Origin: Panagrolaimus kolymaensis
Taxonomy: Eukaryota > Nematoda > Chromadorea > Rhabditida > Panagrolaimidae
Reading direction: 5' to 3'
DNA: 64,000 bases
NCBI GenBank assembly: GCA_028622995.1
Contig: JAJQJQ010000048.1
Location: 186,001 to 250,000 of the forward strand
Position 1 is the stretch's first letter. Each line of letters starts with the position of its first letter. The notes beneath the pieces are model-generated. The model was not told the DNA's origin and ran no database searches. It was given only the letters and a program-made list of their open reading frames with translations. Below are positions 54,824 through 64,000 of this stretch, one piece after another. The translations under genes were made by a program, and so were the position numbers.

Positions 54824-56119
54824 ATGGTTGAAAATTTGAATACTTTGACTCTTTTACCTTGTACGATGCATGAAGTAAGCTTAAATTTCCTCCTTTTCTT
54901 TATTTTTATTTTTTGTTTTCAGAGCAAGTTTGCTATCAATCTCAAATGGACAATCAAGGATTTTAAGAAAGTTAGCTTTCGTGAATGTCTAAAATCTAAT
55001 TCTTTCGATTTTCAAAGTAATTTTTATATCGAATTCTTATTCTTTTTAAAAATGGTATCTCTTTCAGTAAGATATGTTCGAAAAAATGTACCACGTGATG
55101 AAATTATAAAGCGTTGGGCGAACTATAAGAATCAAAATTATTTTTACAGTCCTGAACATCATGTATCTCATCCTGTCACCAATGAACGTGTCAAAATTCA
55201 ACTTCGTTTAATTCGTAAACTTGCTCCAACTTTATATCATCGTGATACCGAAAAATATCGGATGGAACAGTGGCTAAATGGTGAATGGAGACCTTTACGA
55301 TCCCATGGTATCTTTACTTATCTAATTCGTTATTTACATTTAACCTTTTTTTTCTCTTTACAGTTTACTCCGTAAACTCATCAGACTTTGATTATGTTGC
55401 TTGCCTTTGGAATGACGTCTACTATACTCCTGACAAACAAAATACTCTTGATGAAGATTTACGAGTATACTTGGCTTCAATTCAAGGCGAAACTATTACA
55501 GTTGGTGGTGAAACTCATTCAATCAAAAAGTGTTCTAAAGAAACTTTGCTTGCTTTTATTGAACAAGAACACAACGATGATTTCGTTATTGAATGTGATG
55601 GACAAGAATTCAAGGTATGTTTCTTTATTGAAGTATGTTCATAGTTTATACATTGTTTTTTTTAGGTTAAGAAGATCATCCTCCAAGTTCGATCACCAGT
55701 TTTCGATGCAATGCTTTCATCAAATAACTACAAAGAAGCAAAGGAAAATCGTATGATCATTATCGACTTTGATGCTGATTCCGTACAAAAAATGATTGAA
55801 TACTTCGAAACTGATTTCGTTAAAGATACGTCAAACTGCGAAGTTGAACTTTATAAACTTGCAAGAAAATATCAAAGTCAAAGTTTTATGGTTTGTTTTT
55901 TCTCTGTTTCCTAAATGTTACAATATTCATTTTTAGAATTTCACTCTTTGTTTAATGATCCACACTTTAACTAATGAAAATGCTTCTGATAGACTTGAAA
56001 TTGCTGAAGTTCATGATGATGAAGAAGCTGCAAGAATGATTACTTTATGGAAGAATTCTGGTGCTTACTTGAAGGATGCTTTGAATTTTGAATCTTTGTT
56101 TGCTCGCCTTCAATTTTAA
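54824..56119 (+). CDS. BTB-domain protein, MATH-like N-terminus (paralogue)
   Basis: Exons 54824-54874, 54923-55016, 55068-55307, 55364-55614, 55666-55890 and 55937-56119, giving about 347 aa. N-terminal FAINLKWTIKDFKK resembles the first strand of a MATH domain. The BTB domain includes DDFVIECDGQEF, ILQVRSPVFDAMLSSNNYKEA and VQKMIEYFETDF with the following VELYKLARKY helix. Exon 5 (225 nt) has exactly the length of the matching exon in the gene at 13945-15257, and junction phases match, so they are paralogues 40 kb apart on opposite strands. Intron retention would keep the frame open through introns 1 and 2. A ubiquitin-adaptor role is inference from the domain class. Confidence 0.87.
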
Positions 56120-57020
56120 TAACCTTTTTTTTTAACTTTTTGTTTGAATTTCTTATCATATACTTTTTTCGTGTTTTCTTTTTCTTTTTTGTTTGTAAAT
56201 AAAATATTACTTCGGTTAACTTGTACACAAACATTACAAAAGCTATAGCAAAGTTCGCTTTACCTTTTTAGCATATCCATATATTTAATGCATTCATACA
56301 AATCGTTGATTTTTTGATCAGCAAAAATGTAGTTGTTATTTTTAAAAGCGATAAATCAAAGCTAATTTCAAAAATTGATTGAGTTTTTGCATTTTCAGAT
56401 TTGTTACGATTTGCTTTTCCAAAAATACTGTTGTTGATTTAGTTTCTTTCAAATCTCGTCCAAATCATCCTCCATTCGATTCACTTAGTCGCAGCAGACA
56501 AAACAACATTAGAAAGAAAACTTTTAAAAATATTGCCGGAGTTGAACTGAATCAACAACGATCATGTTGAAGATAGAGAGAATCCGCAGTGATAACCAGA
56601 GAGTTCTCCTTGACTTCATTAAATCCTAATAAAAACGAAACACATTTGCTGATTTATTTAAAGGTTAACGCTGTTGTCATTTTATTCTGCCGCATTTTTT
56701 TCGTATTTTGTTTGTTACAAAACTATATTTAAAAGCTTTGAGTTTATGTATGTAAGTACATTCCCTTCTTATTACATGGAATGAAAATCTGTAAGCATTG
56801 AATCAACCATTCTCAAACCAAAACGCTAATGAATGCATTCAACTTGTTAATCTAATTAATACAAACGAGAAACACGCAAAGCGACTATTTCTAGGATTGA
56901 AAGTAACTTCAAATATGCTTAAAACCATGGGATTCGATGCTCATTTATAAACACATAGTTTTGTTATTTCATTCTTTTTTAATCATTATTACATACAAAA
57001 ATCACATATAAGAGACAAAA
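56120..57020. other. Intergenic with an F-box-like relic
   Basis: AT-rich spacer. A short relic of the 5' end of an F-box-like gene lies at 56410-56490 (listed separately). Nothing else recognised. Confidence 0.5.
56410..56490 (+). pseudogene. Relic of the 5' end of an F-box-like gene
   Basis: TTTGCTTTTCCAAAAATACT, then a frame reading VDLVSFKSRPNHPPFDSLSR, closely matches the start of the gene at 58720 (FDLDSFKSPPNPSTFHSFIR) including its upstream TTTGCTTTTCTAAAAAATG. The start codon is replaced and homology fades after about 80 bp. Confidence 0.6.
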
Positions 57021-57927
57021 TTAAAGAATCGCTAAACCAAAAGCACAGAAGATGATAGCAGCAGATAATTTCAAGATGGTAAAGTTTTCTTTTGCTCCAG
57101 CAGTTGTTGTAGTAGGTTCAGTAGGATTTGTCTTAATAGGTTTCTTCTTTTCAGTTGACGATTTTGTTGGTACCTTGGTTGTTGTTGGTTGAGCAGCGCT
57201 TGTTGTTGTTGGAACATCTGGAGTTGTTGGCATTGGAGGAGTTTCAGGTTCGAGAGTTGGAGTTGTTGTTTCTTGTTCAGGTTCAGGAGGTGGATTTGTT
57301 GTTTCTTCTACAGGTTCAGGAGTTGGAGTTGTTGTTTCTTCTACAGGTTCAGGAACAGGTGTTGTAGTTTGATCAAGATGATTATCAAGTTGAATTTTGT
57401 CCAAAGTCATTCCATCACCAATGCTTAAAGGAGGATCTTCAGCTTGCTTGCTACGAACCTAAAAAATGAAACAGGTCAATGAAAAAGAAAAAACAATAAA
57501 ACAGATAACTTACACATTCATTGAACTGTAAACCACACTCGAATCCTTCACAAACTTGATAAATTCCCGTTCCAAACATTCCACAAGTTCCAGCAATTTC
57601 ATTCTCAGCTGATGCTACATCTTCGTCCGTTAAACCACAATCTTCACCTTGGAATCTCATACGACAGCCAGAACCATACCAGTATTTACCATCTTTCTTG
57701 CAGACATACATGACGCATAATTTATCATTTTCATGACAATAATCATCGTAACGAAATGGACCATGTTGAAGAATCAAGTTTCCAGTTGTTCCAATAATTT
57801 CAGCTTTAAACTGATCACATTTGGGTGGATCTCCATCACCAGCCACCAAAGCAACATTTGAAAACATGATGAAAGCAAAGCACCAGGATAACATCAACCA
57901 AGGAAGCAACTTCATCATCGACATCAT
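57021..57927 (-). CDS. Secreted Cys-rich, mucin-like, probably GPI-anchored protein
   Basis: Exons 57927-57514 and 57458-57021. The start is one of several close ATGs (57927, 57924, 57918), followed by a signal peptide KLLPWLMLSWCFAFIMFSNVALVAG. The mature N-terminal domain (about 105 residues) has ten Cys, including YCHENDKLCVMYVCK, GSGCRM, GEDCG, AGTCGMF, and QVCEGFECGLQFNEC, reminiscent of small disulphide-rich surface domains such as Ly6-type folds. Next is a Thr/Pro/Glu-rich stalk with EPVEETTTPTPEP-type repeats (likely O-glycosylated). The C-terminus is a hydrophobic tail after AGAKEN (FTILKLSAAIIFCAFGLAIL), which fits a GPI-attachment signal. Function unknown. Confidence 0.8.
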
Positions 57928-58719
57928 TGTTGAAATGTAAAAAAGCAGCAATGGAATGATAGAAAGAAAAATCAAAAACCAGTGAGCCTTTTATAGACTT
58001 TGAAAGAGTTTGATCGTATGCAAATTTGCCTTCTTGGCCAACGTTCATGGGAAAGCTTTTTTTTGAATGGCTTTGCAAGTTGCAACAAAAATGATTCAAC
58101 TTTTTTACACGCAAAAAAATGAAAGAGTGATTGATAATTTACCGATGAATTTGCTGATGGATATCTTTTTTCCTTCATCAAGCTCCGTTTTTTCCCCATT
58201 TAACTTCGGTATCAATTTTAGTTTGAATTTATTTATTTTTTAACTCTAGACTTGCAATTTCTTTTTTGAAGCGTTTGATTGGTTTTCTCTCAGAATGTCA
58301 AAAAAAATTATTGCATTATTTTCCTCATTGCTACTTTTTTGTAATTTACGAAAGGTGAAACTTTTGATATTTCATGTTGATCGTTTGTTCTGATTTTTTA
58401 AAGACACTTTTACTCAACCATTATTCCAAAGATTTTGTTATTATAAAAAATGAAAACAAGGATATTCATCGCTCTGTCAAAAAAATCTTTAAAACCAATT
58501 AACTCTCGTTCCTTTATAGTTTTGAAACAACGGACAAACAAAATTACATATTTTTGTTGCTTATTTTGGAAATGAAGGTACATACATACTACAATAAAAG
58601 GAGGTGGTATATTTTTTCTCCTCAAAAAAAAAAGATTAAAAAGTGACAAAACACAAACTTTAGTTGAAAAACTGATTCAGTTTTGTTTGCTTTATTTTTT
58701 GCATTTGCTTTTCTAAAAA
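57928..58719. promoter_or_regulatory. Divergent intergenic region
   Basis: About 0.8 kb between opposite start codons of the Cys-rich protein and an F-box-like gene. AT-rich. No gene seen; the frames at 57836-58199 are not convincing. Confidence 0.35.
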
Positions 58720-59616
58720 ATGAATGCCTTTGATTTGGATTCTTTCAAATCTCCTCCAAATCCTTCAACATTCCATTCATTTATTCGACAGTCGTTTTCT
58801 GTTCCATCAGCCTTAGTTCATTACATTTCCAAACATCCATCACTTTCGATACAAGGACTTTTAAAGCTTCAAAAAAGTTGCAAATATTTTTTCATCAAAA
58901 ATAAAATTGTCGCTGTTAATCAAAGTGTTTATGAACGAATCGACAAAGAACATGGAAATATTTATTTAGTTTATTATCTTAAAATTAACCGAAAAAATAA
59001 AGAGCGAAGACTTCCATTAAATAATAATATTAAATATTGGTTAACAGAAAGTTTGACATGCCAAAATCCAAAATTTATTCAAAAATATTTTTATCGATGC
59101 AATCTCAAAGATTTAACAATAAAAAACGAAAATAATGAAACTCAAAATTTAAGTTTTAATGAATTCAATCATTTTTGTGATGGAAGAAAAATGAAATCTC
59201 TTTGGTTGGAAAATGTTAATATTCGAGATGAAAATGGTGGATCCATGATTTCAGTGGATAAAATTCTTGAAAAACTTCCTAAACTTACAAGATTTCGGTA
59301 TTTGTGTAAAAACCAAACTTTTTCTTCAAAAATTTTTGATAAAATGAATTCTTTAAATTTTGAATCCAAATTCGAATATTTTAATTTATCCATAAATAAT
59401 TTGGCTCCAGAAAAAGAAGCAGCAGCAACGGATATTATTTTACATTTATGTAATTTTATTAAAAAGAATTCAAACGGTTTTTCACATTTTAGAATTTTTT
59501 GTAATATGAATAATCCAGAAATTTATCAATCTGCTTTGGATTTGGCTGTTGCAAACATGATTGAAACTTGGAAAGCAGAAAAAGGAGAAAATCCTCCTCT
59601 TGTTCAAATTTACTAA
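58720..59616 (+). CDS. F-box-like family protein (298 aa)
   Basis: Single exon starting MNAFDLDSFKSPPNPSTFH. The F-box-like block is QSFSVPSALVHYISKHP, then GLLKLQKSCKYFFIKNKI. Family motifs: FYRCNLKDLTIKN, LSFNEFNHFCDGRKMKSLWLENVNIRDENG, VDKILEKLPKL and MNSLNFESKFEYF. It is about 25 residues longer than the copies at 32-34 kb. The next gene is EFTUD2. The relation to the relic at 56410 suggests a second copy once stood upstream. Confidence 0.8.
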   Translation: MNAFDLDSFKSPPNPSTFHSFIRQSFSVPSALVHYISKHPSLSIQGLLKLQKSCKYFFIKNKIVAVNQSVYERIDKEHGNIYLVYYLKINRKNKERRLPLNNNIKYWLTESLTCQNPKFIQKYFYRCNLKDLTIKNENNETQNLSFNEFNHFCDGRKMKSLWLENVNIRDENGGSMISVDKILEKLPKLTRFRYLCKNQTFSSKIFDKMNSLNFESKFEYFNLSINNLAPEKEAAATDIILHLCNFIKKNSNGFSHFRIFCNMNNPEIYQSALDLAVANMIETWKAEKGENPPLVQIY

Positions 59617-60496
59617 ACTTTCTAATACCTTTTTTAAATCTTTGCTTATTTTATATTTTGAAAATGTTAAATAAATAAAACTAAAAATAACTTTGAACGT
59701 GGAATATTTCCTTTTTTTTTCAGAGGTCTAAAACAAGTTTAAATCCTTGCTTACTTTATTGAAAGTCAACGAAACCAATCAAAAATATTTATCCCCATAA
59801 ATTGTAAGCTACAATAAGTAATAGATCGTTATATTCTTGTTGGTCGATAATTACAAATATGTTTTATGAATGAATAATTGATGATTTTTTTTTATCATTG
59901 ATTAAAGCATTACAAAAAGTTTGAGCTATTCTATCTATTCGGTTGATTTGCTAATAGCTTTGTTTTTCACGATATAAATTTGCCAAAATTAATGTCAATA
60001 ATAATCACATCTTCAAATACTATGCTTTTTGGTTGTTAAAAAACTTACATACTTTAATTAAAACAGGAAGAAAGGCTTCGATTGAAGTTTAGAAAATGGA
60101 GAAAAATTTTTTTTCAAAGTTAGAAGAAAACTAAATGGGTTCTTTACACGAAAAAGAAAAACGCGAGAATGAAATGTTCGTTCAATTTTTTTTTTTGCGA
60201 GAGACTTCATTCAATCTTTCAAAACTTCAAACATTTTTTTGCTTCACTCTTCTTCCATTTTTCTTCACATTTTTGTATCAAACTTCAATAAATAAATAAT
60301 GCCTTTACTCTATGTTGATTTCCTCCATTTTCATGCCCAAAAACATAATTCACCATTTTTGTTTCAATCTTTGTCCATTTTCTTCGTGCTTGTATCAAAT
60401 TTTTTGTGAAAAACAACTCAAACTAAACAAATTCTTTTTTTTAGGTCTCAATCTTCTTACCAAACAACTTTGATACCGTTTTTTATATATCTCAAA
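59617..60496. promoter_or_regulatory. Upstream region of EFTUD2
   Basis: About 0.9 kb, T-rich. ATTCTTTTTTTTAG at 60431-60444 lies 52 nt before the ATG and is a good candidate trans-splice or 5' UTR intron acceptor. No other gene seen. Confidence 0.4.
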
Positions 60497-63400
60497 ATGG
60501 ATTCAGATCTCTATGATGAATTTGGTAATTATGTTGGACCTGATTTGGATTCCGATGATGATGAAGATGATGGACTTCCTCAGCAACAAGAAGAAGAAGA
60601 CGACGATGTTGATGAAAGAATGGATGAAACTGAGGTTGATAAATATTTTCTTTTCCATTTCTTTCTAAATTTTATTTTCTTTCTTTCAGACAGATGAAAA
60701 TGGTCGACCTCATATTCCTCAAAATCAAGTAGTCTTGCATGAAGACAAGAAGTATTATGCTTCCGCTGTTGAAGTATATGGTGAAGGTGTCGAAACTTTG
60801 GTTATGGAAGAAGATGCTCAACCTTTAACTGAACCAATAATCAAATCTGTAAAGCTTCGAAGATTTCAAGTAAGCCTAAATATTCCTTTGCTTTCCTGAT
60901 TTTCATTGTTTATAATTTTAGGCTCAAGAATTCGAATTACCAGAAACCATCTATCAAAAAGAATTTATGGTTGATCTCACAACAAAACCTGAAATGGTTC
61001 GCAACATCGCAATTGCTGGTCACTTTGGACATGGAAAGACGACATTCATCGATTGCTTAATGGAACAAACTCATACCGATTTTTATCGGTTCGATGACAA
61101 GGATGTTCGATATACTGATGTGCTGTACATTGAACAACAACGTGGATGCTCGGTCAAAGCTACGCCAATATCTTTGCTGATGGAAACAACTCGACATAAA
61201 ACATATTTGACGAATATTATTGATACTCCAGGTTCGTTGATTTTGTCTTCATTCTCTAAATTTATTCCATTTCATTTAGGTCATGTAAACTTCGCTGATG
61301 AAGCAACAGCTGCATTTCGGGTCTCTGATGGTGTTGTGATCGTGATCGATGCTCATGAAGGTGTTATGATGAACACAGAAAGATTAATGAAAGCTGCAAT
61401 GGCAGAAGGATTACCAATTACAATATGCATCAACAAGATTGATCGTCTCATCGTTGAATTGAAGCTGCCTCCTGCTGATGCGTATGCAAAGTTGAGATAC
61501 ACCATTGATCAAGTGAATGTTTTGTTAAAGTAAGTTGTAATGAAACTTTTTGCTCGATTTATAGTATTGTTTTTCAGTCAATTTGCTCTTACTGATGAAA
61601 CTATCGTATCTCCATTACTGAACAACGTCATCTTTGCAAGCTCACGTTACAACATATGCTTCTCGCTGTATTCATTTGCTTTGTTTTACGCTGCTAAATT
61701 TCGTATGTTTTACTTTTTTATGTTTAATTCTTTGACTAATCAATTCACTTTTAGCTGGTGTTGATGCCAAAGAGTTTGCTCGTCGTCTATGGGGTGATAT
61801 CTATTTCAATGCTGAAACTCGCAAATTTTCTCGAAAATCTCCAGTTGAAGGAACTCCTCGAACGTTTATTCACTTCATCCTTGATCCACTCTACAAATTA
61901 TTCTCTCAAGTCGTTGGCGATGTTGATACTTGTCTTCCCAAGGTTATGGCAGAACTTGGTATTCAACTTTCAAAACCAGAAATGAGAATGAATGTTCGAC
62001 CATTGATTGCTCTAATATGTCGACGTTTCTTTGGTGATTTTTCCGCTTTTGCTGATCTCGTCGTCAACAACTTTCCATCGCCTATTGAAGCAGCCAAAAA
62101 GAAGATTGAACATATTTACTCCGGTTCTCCTGAAAGTCATCTTGGTAAACTGTATTCGAAATGTGATGCTGATGGTCCATTGCTTGTTCATACCGTTAAG
62201 AATTATCCAACAGAAGATGCAACATCTTTTCATGTTTTTGGTCGAGTATTATCTGGAACACTCAAAGCTGGTTCAGAAGTTCGAATATTGGGAGAAAACT
62301 ATTCGATTCAAGATGAAGAAGACTCATGTGTTATGGTCGTTGGAAGATTATGGTTACCTGTTGCGCGGTACAATATTGAAGTCTCATCTGTGCCTGCTGG
62401 GAATTTGGTCTTGATTGAAGGCATCGATACTCCTGTAGTCAAAACATCAACAATCGTCGATAAAGTATCATCGGATGAAGAATTGTACATCTGTAGGCCA
62501 TTGAAATTCAATACCAAATCTGTTGTCAAGCTATCCGTTGAACCAATCAATCCATCAGAACTTCCGAAGATGCTGGATTCTCTAAGAAAAGTCAACAAAT
62601 CTTATCCACTCCTGACGACCCGAGTTGAAGAATCTGGTGAACATGTCTTGCTTGGAACTGGTGAACTATATCTCGACTGTGTTATGCATGATATGAGAAA
62701 AGTATTTTCTGAAATTGATATCAAAGTTGCTGATCCTGTGGTTGCTTTCTGTGAAACAGTCGTCGAAACATCATCTCTCAAATGCTTTGCACAAACTCCA
62801 AATTTCAAGTTAGTTTTACTTCATTTTTATGCTTATTTTTACTTACCTTTTCTTTTTTTCAGGAATAAGCTTACTATGATCGCTGAACCTCTGGAGAAAG
62901 GCCTAGCTGAAGACATCGAAAATGACGTGGTGAAAATTGGATGGAACAAAAAACAACTTGGTGATTTCTTTCAAACAAAATACGAATGGGATTTACTTGC
63001 ATCACGAAGTATCTGGGCTTTTGGACCTGACACTACTGGACCGAACATTCTTCTTGATGATACCTTACCTGGAGAAGTCGACAAAGCCCTATTGGGCACA
63101 ATTCGAGAATCACTTATTCAAGGATTTCAATGGGCTGCAAGAGAAGGACCACTTTGTGAAGAACGTAAGTTTAAATTTTCTTTGATGTTGCTGTTGTTTG
63201 ATATTGAATTGTATACCATCTTTACTAATGTTTCTTTTTGCAGCTATTCGTAATGTCAAATTCAAGATTCTCGATGCTCAAATTGCTCCTGAACCTCTTT
63301 ATCGTGGTGGTGGTCAAATCATTCCAACTTCTCGTCGATGTGCTTACTCTGCTTTCTTGGTAACTTTCTTTTTACTTTTTGTTGATTTCATGACGCTTTA

Positions 63401-63866
63401 CACATTTCTTTTTCAGATGGCAACACCACGGTTAATGGAACCATATTATTTCGTCGAAGTTATCGCACCTGCTGATTGTGTCTCTGCTGTTTACACCGTA
63501 CTTGCAAAACGTCGTGGTCACGTAACTGAAGATGGTCCAATTCCTGGTTCTCCATTGTATACGCTCAAAGCATTGATTCCTGTAATTGATTCATTTGGAT
63601 TTGAAACTGATCTACGTGCTCATACTCAAGGACAAGCTTTTCCGATGTGCGTCTTTGATCATTGGCAGATTGTTCCTGGTGATCCACTTGATAAAACTAT
63701 TGAAATACGACCATTGGAACTTCAACCTGCTCCACATTTGGCACGTGAATTCATGATCAAAACTCGTCGACGCAAAGGTCTATCAGAAGATGTCTCAGTC
63801 AACAAATTCTTCGATGATCCAATGTTAATGGAATTAGCAAGGCAACAAGATCTCCTGCAATTATAA
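60497..63866 (+). CDS. eftu-2: U5 snRNP GTPase EFTUD2 / Snu114 (974 aa)
   Basis: EF-2-like GTPase of the U5 snRNP that, with Brr2 and Prp8, controls spliceosome activation and disassembly in the nucleus. Exons 60497-60634, 60690-60869, 60922-61231, 61280-61529, 61578-61702, 61755-62808, 62863-63164, 63244-63359 and 63417-63866; phases agree and total 975 codons. Start [17 protein letters not shown] is the family N-terminus, followed by an acidic Asp/Glu/Gln stretch. Motifs: G1 [10 protein letters not shown]3 DTPGHVNF, G4 NKIDR, domain II after [13 protein letters not shown], domain [17 protein letters not shown], domain [13 protein letters not shown]. Length matches the human protein (972 aa). 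AATAAA lies about 65 nt after the stop. The symbol is by homology. Confidence 0.97.
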
Positions 63867-64000
63867 AATTTATTTATTTATTTCATATTTTTTGTTGTTA
63901 TTTTACTTTACACTGTATTATCTGCTTGTTTAATAAATTTCCATTTTTGTTCATTTTGTGTCTTCATTTTTGTATCATTTTATCCTAAAATGGAATAATA
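63867..64000. other. 3' UTR and flank of EFTUD2
   Basis: T-rich, with TAATAAAT near 63931 as the likely poly(A) signal. No further gene before the window ends. Confidence 0.5.

Overview
The window looks like AT-rich nuclear DNA of a free-living nematode. The clues are a compact gene layout, introns mostly of 45-90 nt ending in TTTCAG or TTTTAG, a serpentine chemoreceptor of the srg/srv type, a CYP13/CYP25-type P450, BTB proteins, and acceptor-like sites (TTTCAG/TTGCAG) 20-50 nt upstream of several start codons that would suit spliced-leader addition. A Panagrolaimus-like species is my guess; nothing in the window proves it. Exon junctions were worked out by hand from GT/GC-AG signals and reading phase, and each model below is phase-consistent unless stated.

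Layout. 1-8530 is a homopolymer-rich gene desert. 8531-16170 holds an F-box-like gene, a two-module Hsp70 relative with one in-frame stop, a TSPO gene, a BTB gene and a 61-bp hAT-like MITE. 16350-29972 is a 13.6-kb block of Helitron-type (rolling-circle) DNA on the minus strand: two non-autonomous copies, then an autonomous-looking 9.3-kb copy with an intact 2065-aa Rep/helicase ORF, joined head to tail with junctions CTRR-T-TC, then a 5'-truncated fragment with minisatellites. This block lies inside one intron of a small signal-peptide/transmembrane protein gene: exons 1-2 are at 30.1-30.6 kb and exon 3 is at 16.2-16.3 kb. A compact paralogue of that gene sits at 31.6-32.3 kb.

32.7-36.8 kb carries three more F-box-like genes, one split by a 734-bp terminal-inverted-repeat element. 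Then come a chemoreceptor (37.5-38.8), a P450 (39.7-42.1), a decaying F-box-like relative (42.3-43.2), a Mutator-like MITE (43.6-43.9), an acidic protein with a PP1-docking-like motif (44.3-45.2), a probably N-myristoylated carboxylesterase (45.5-47.9), another F-box-like relative (48.2-49.2), a zinc alcohol dehydrogenase (49.8-51.0), a Gln/His-rich BTB protein (52.2-54.2), a second member of the BTB family seen at 14 kb (54.8-56.1), a probably GPI-anchored Cys-rich mucin-like protein (57.0-57.9), an F-box-like gene (58.7-59.6) and the U5 snRNP GTPase EFTUD2/Snu114 (60.5-63.9).

The genes do not form a pathway. The housekeeping component is EFTUD2 and TSPO. Environmental response and detoxification are represented by P450, esterase, ADH and the chemoreceptor. 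A fast-evolving ubiquitin-adaptor-like component (F-box-like and BTB families) is being expanded and broken by mobile DNA. The most interesting structures are the Helitron head-to-tail array in an intron, GC-rich perfect palindromes whose stems change sequence while keeping pairing, and a fused Hsp70-like protein ending in a CaaX-like box.
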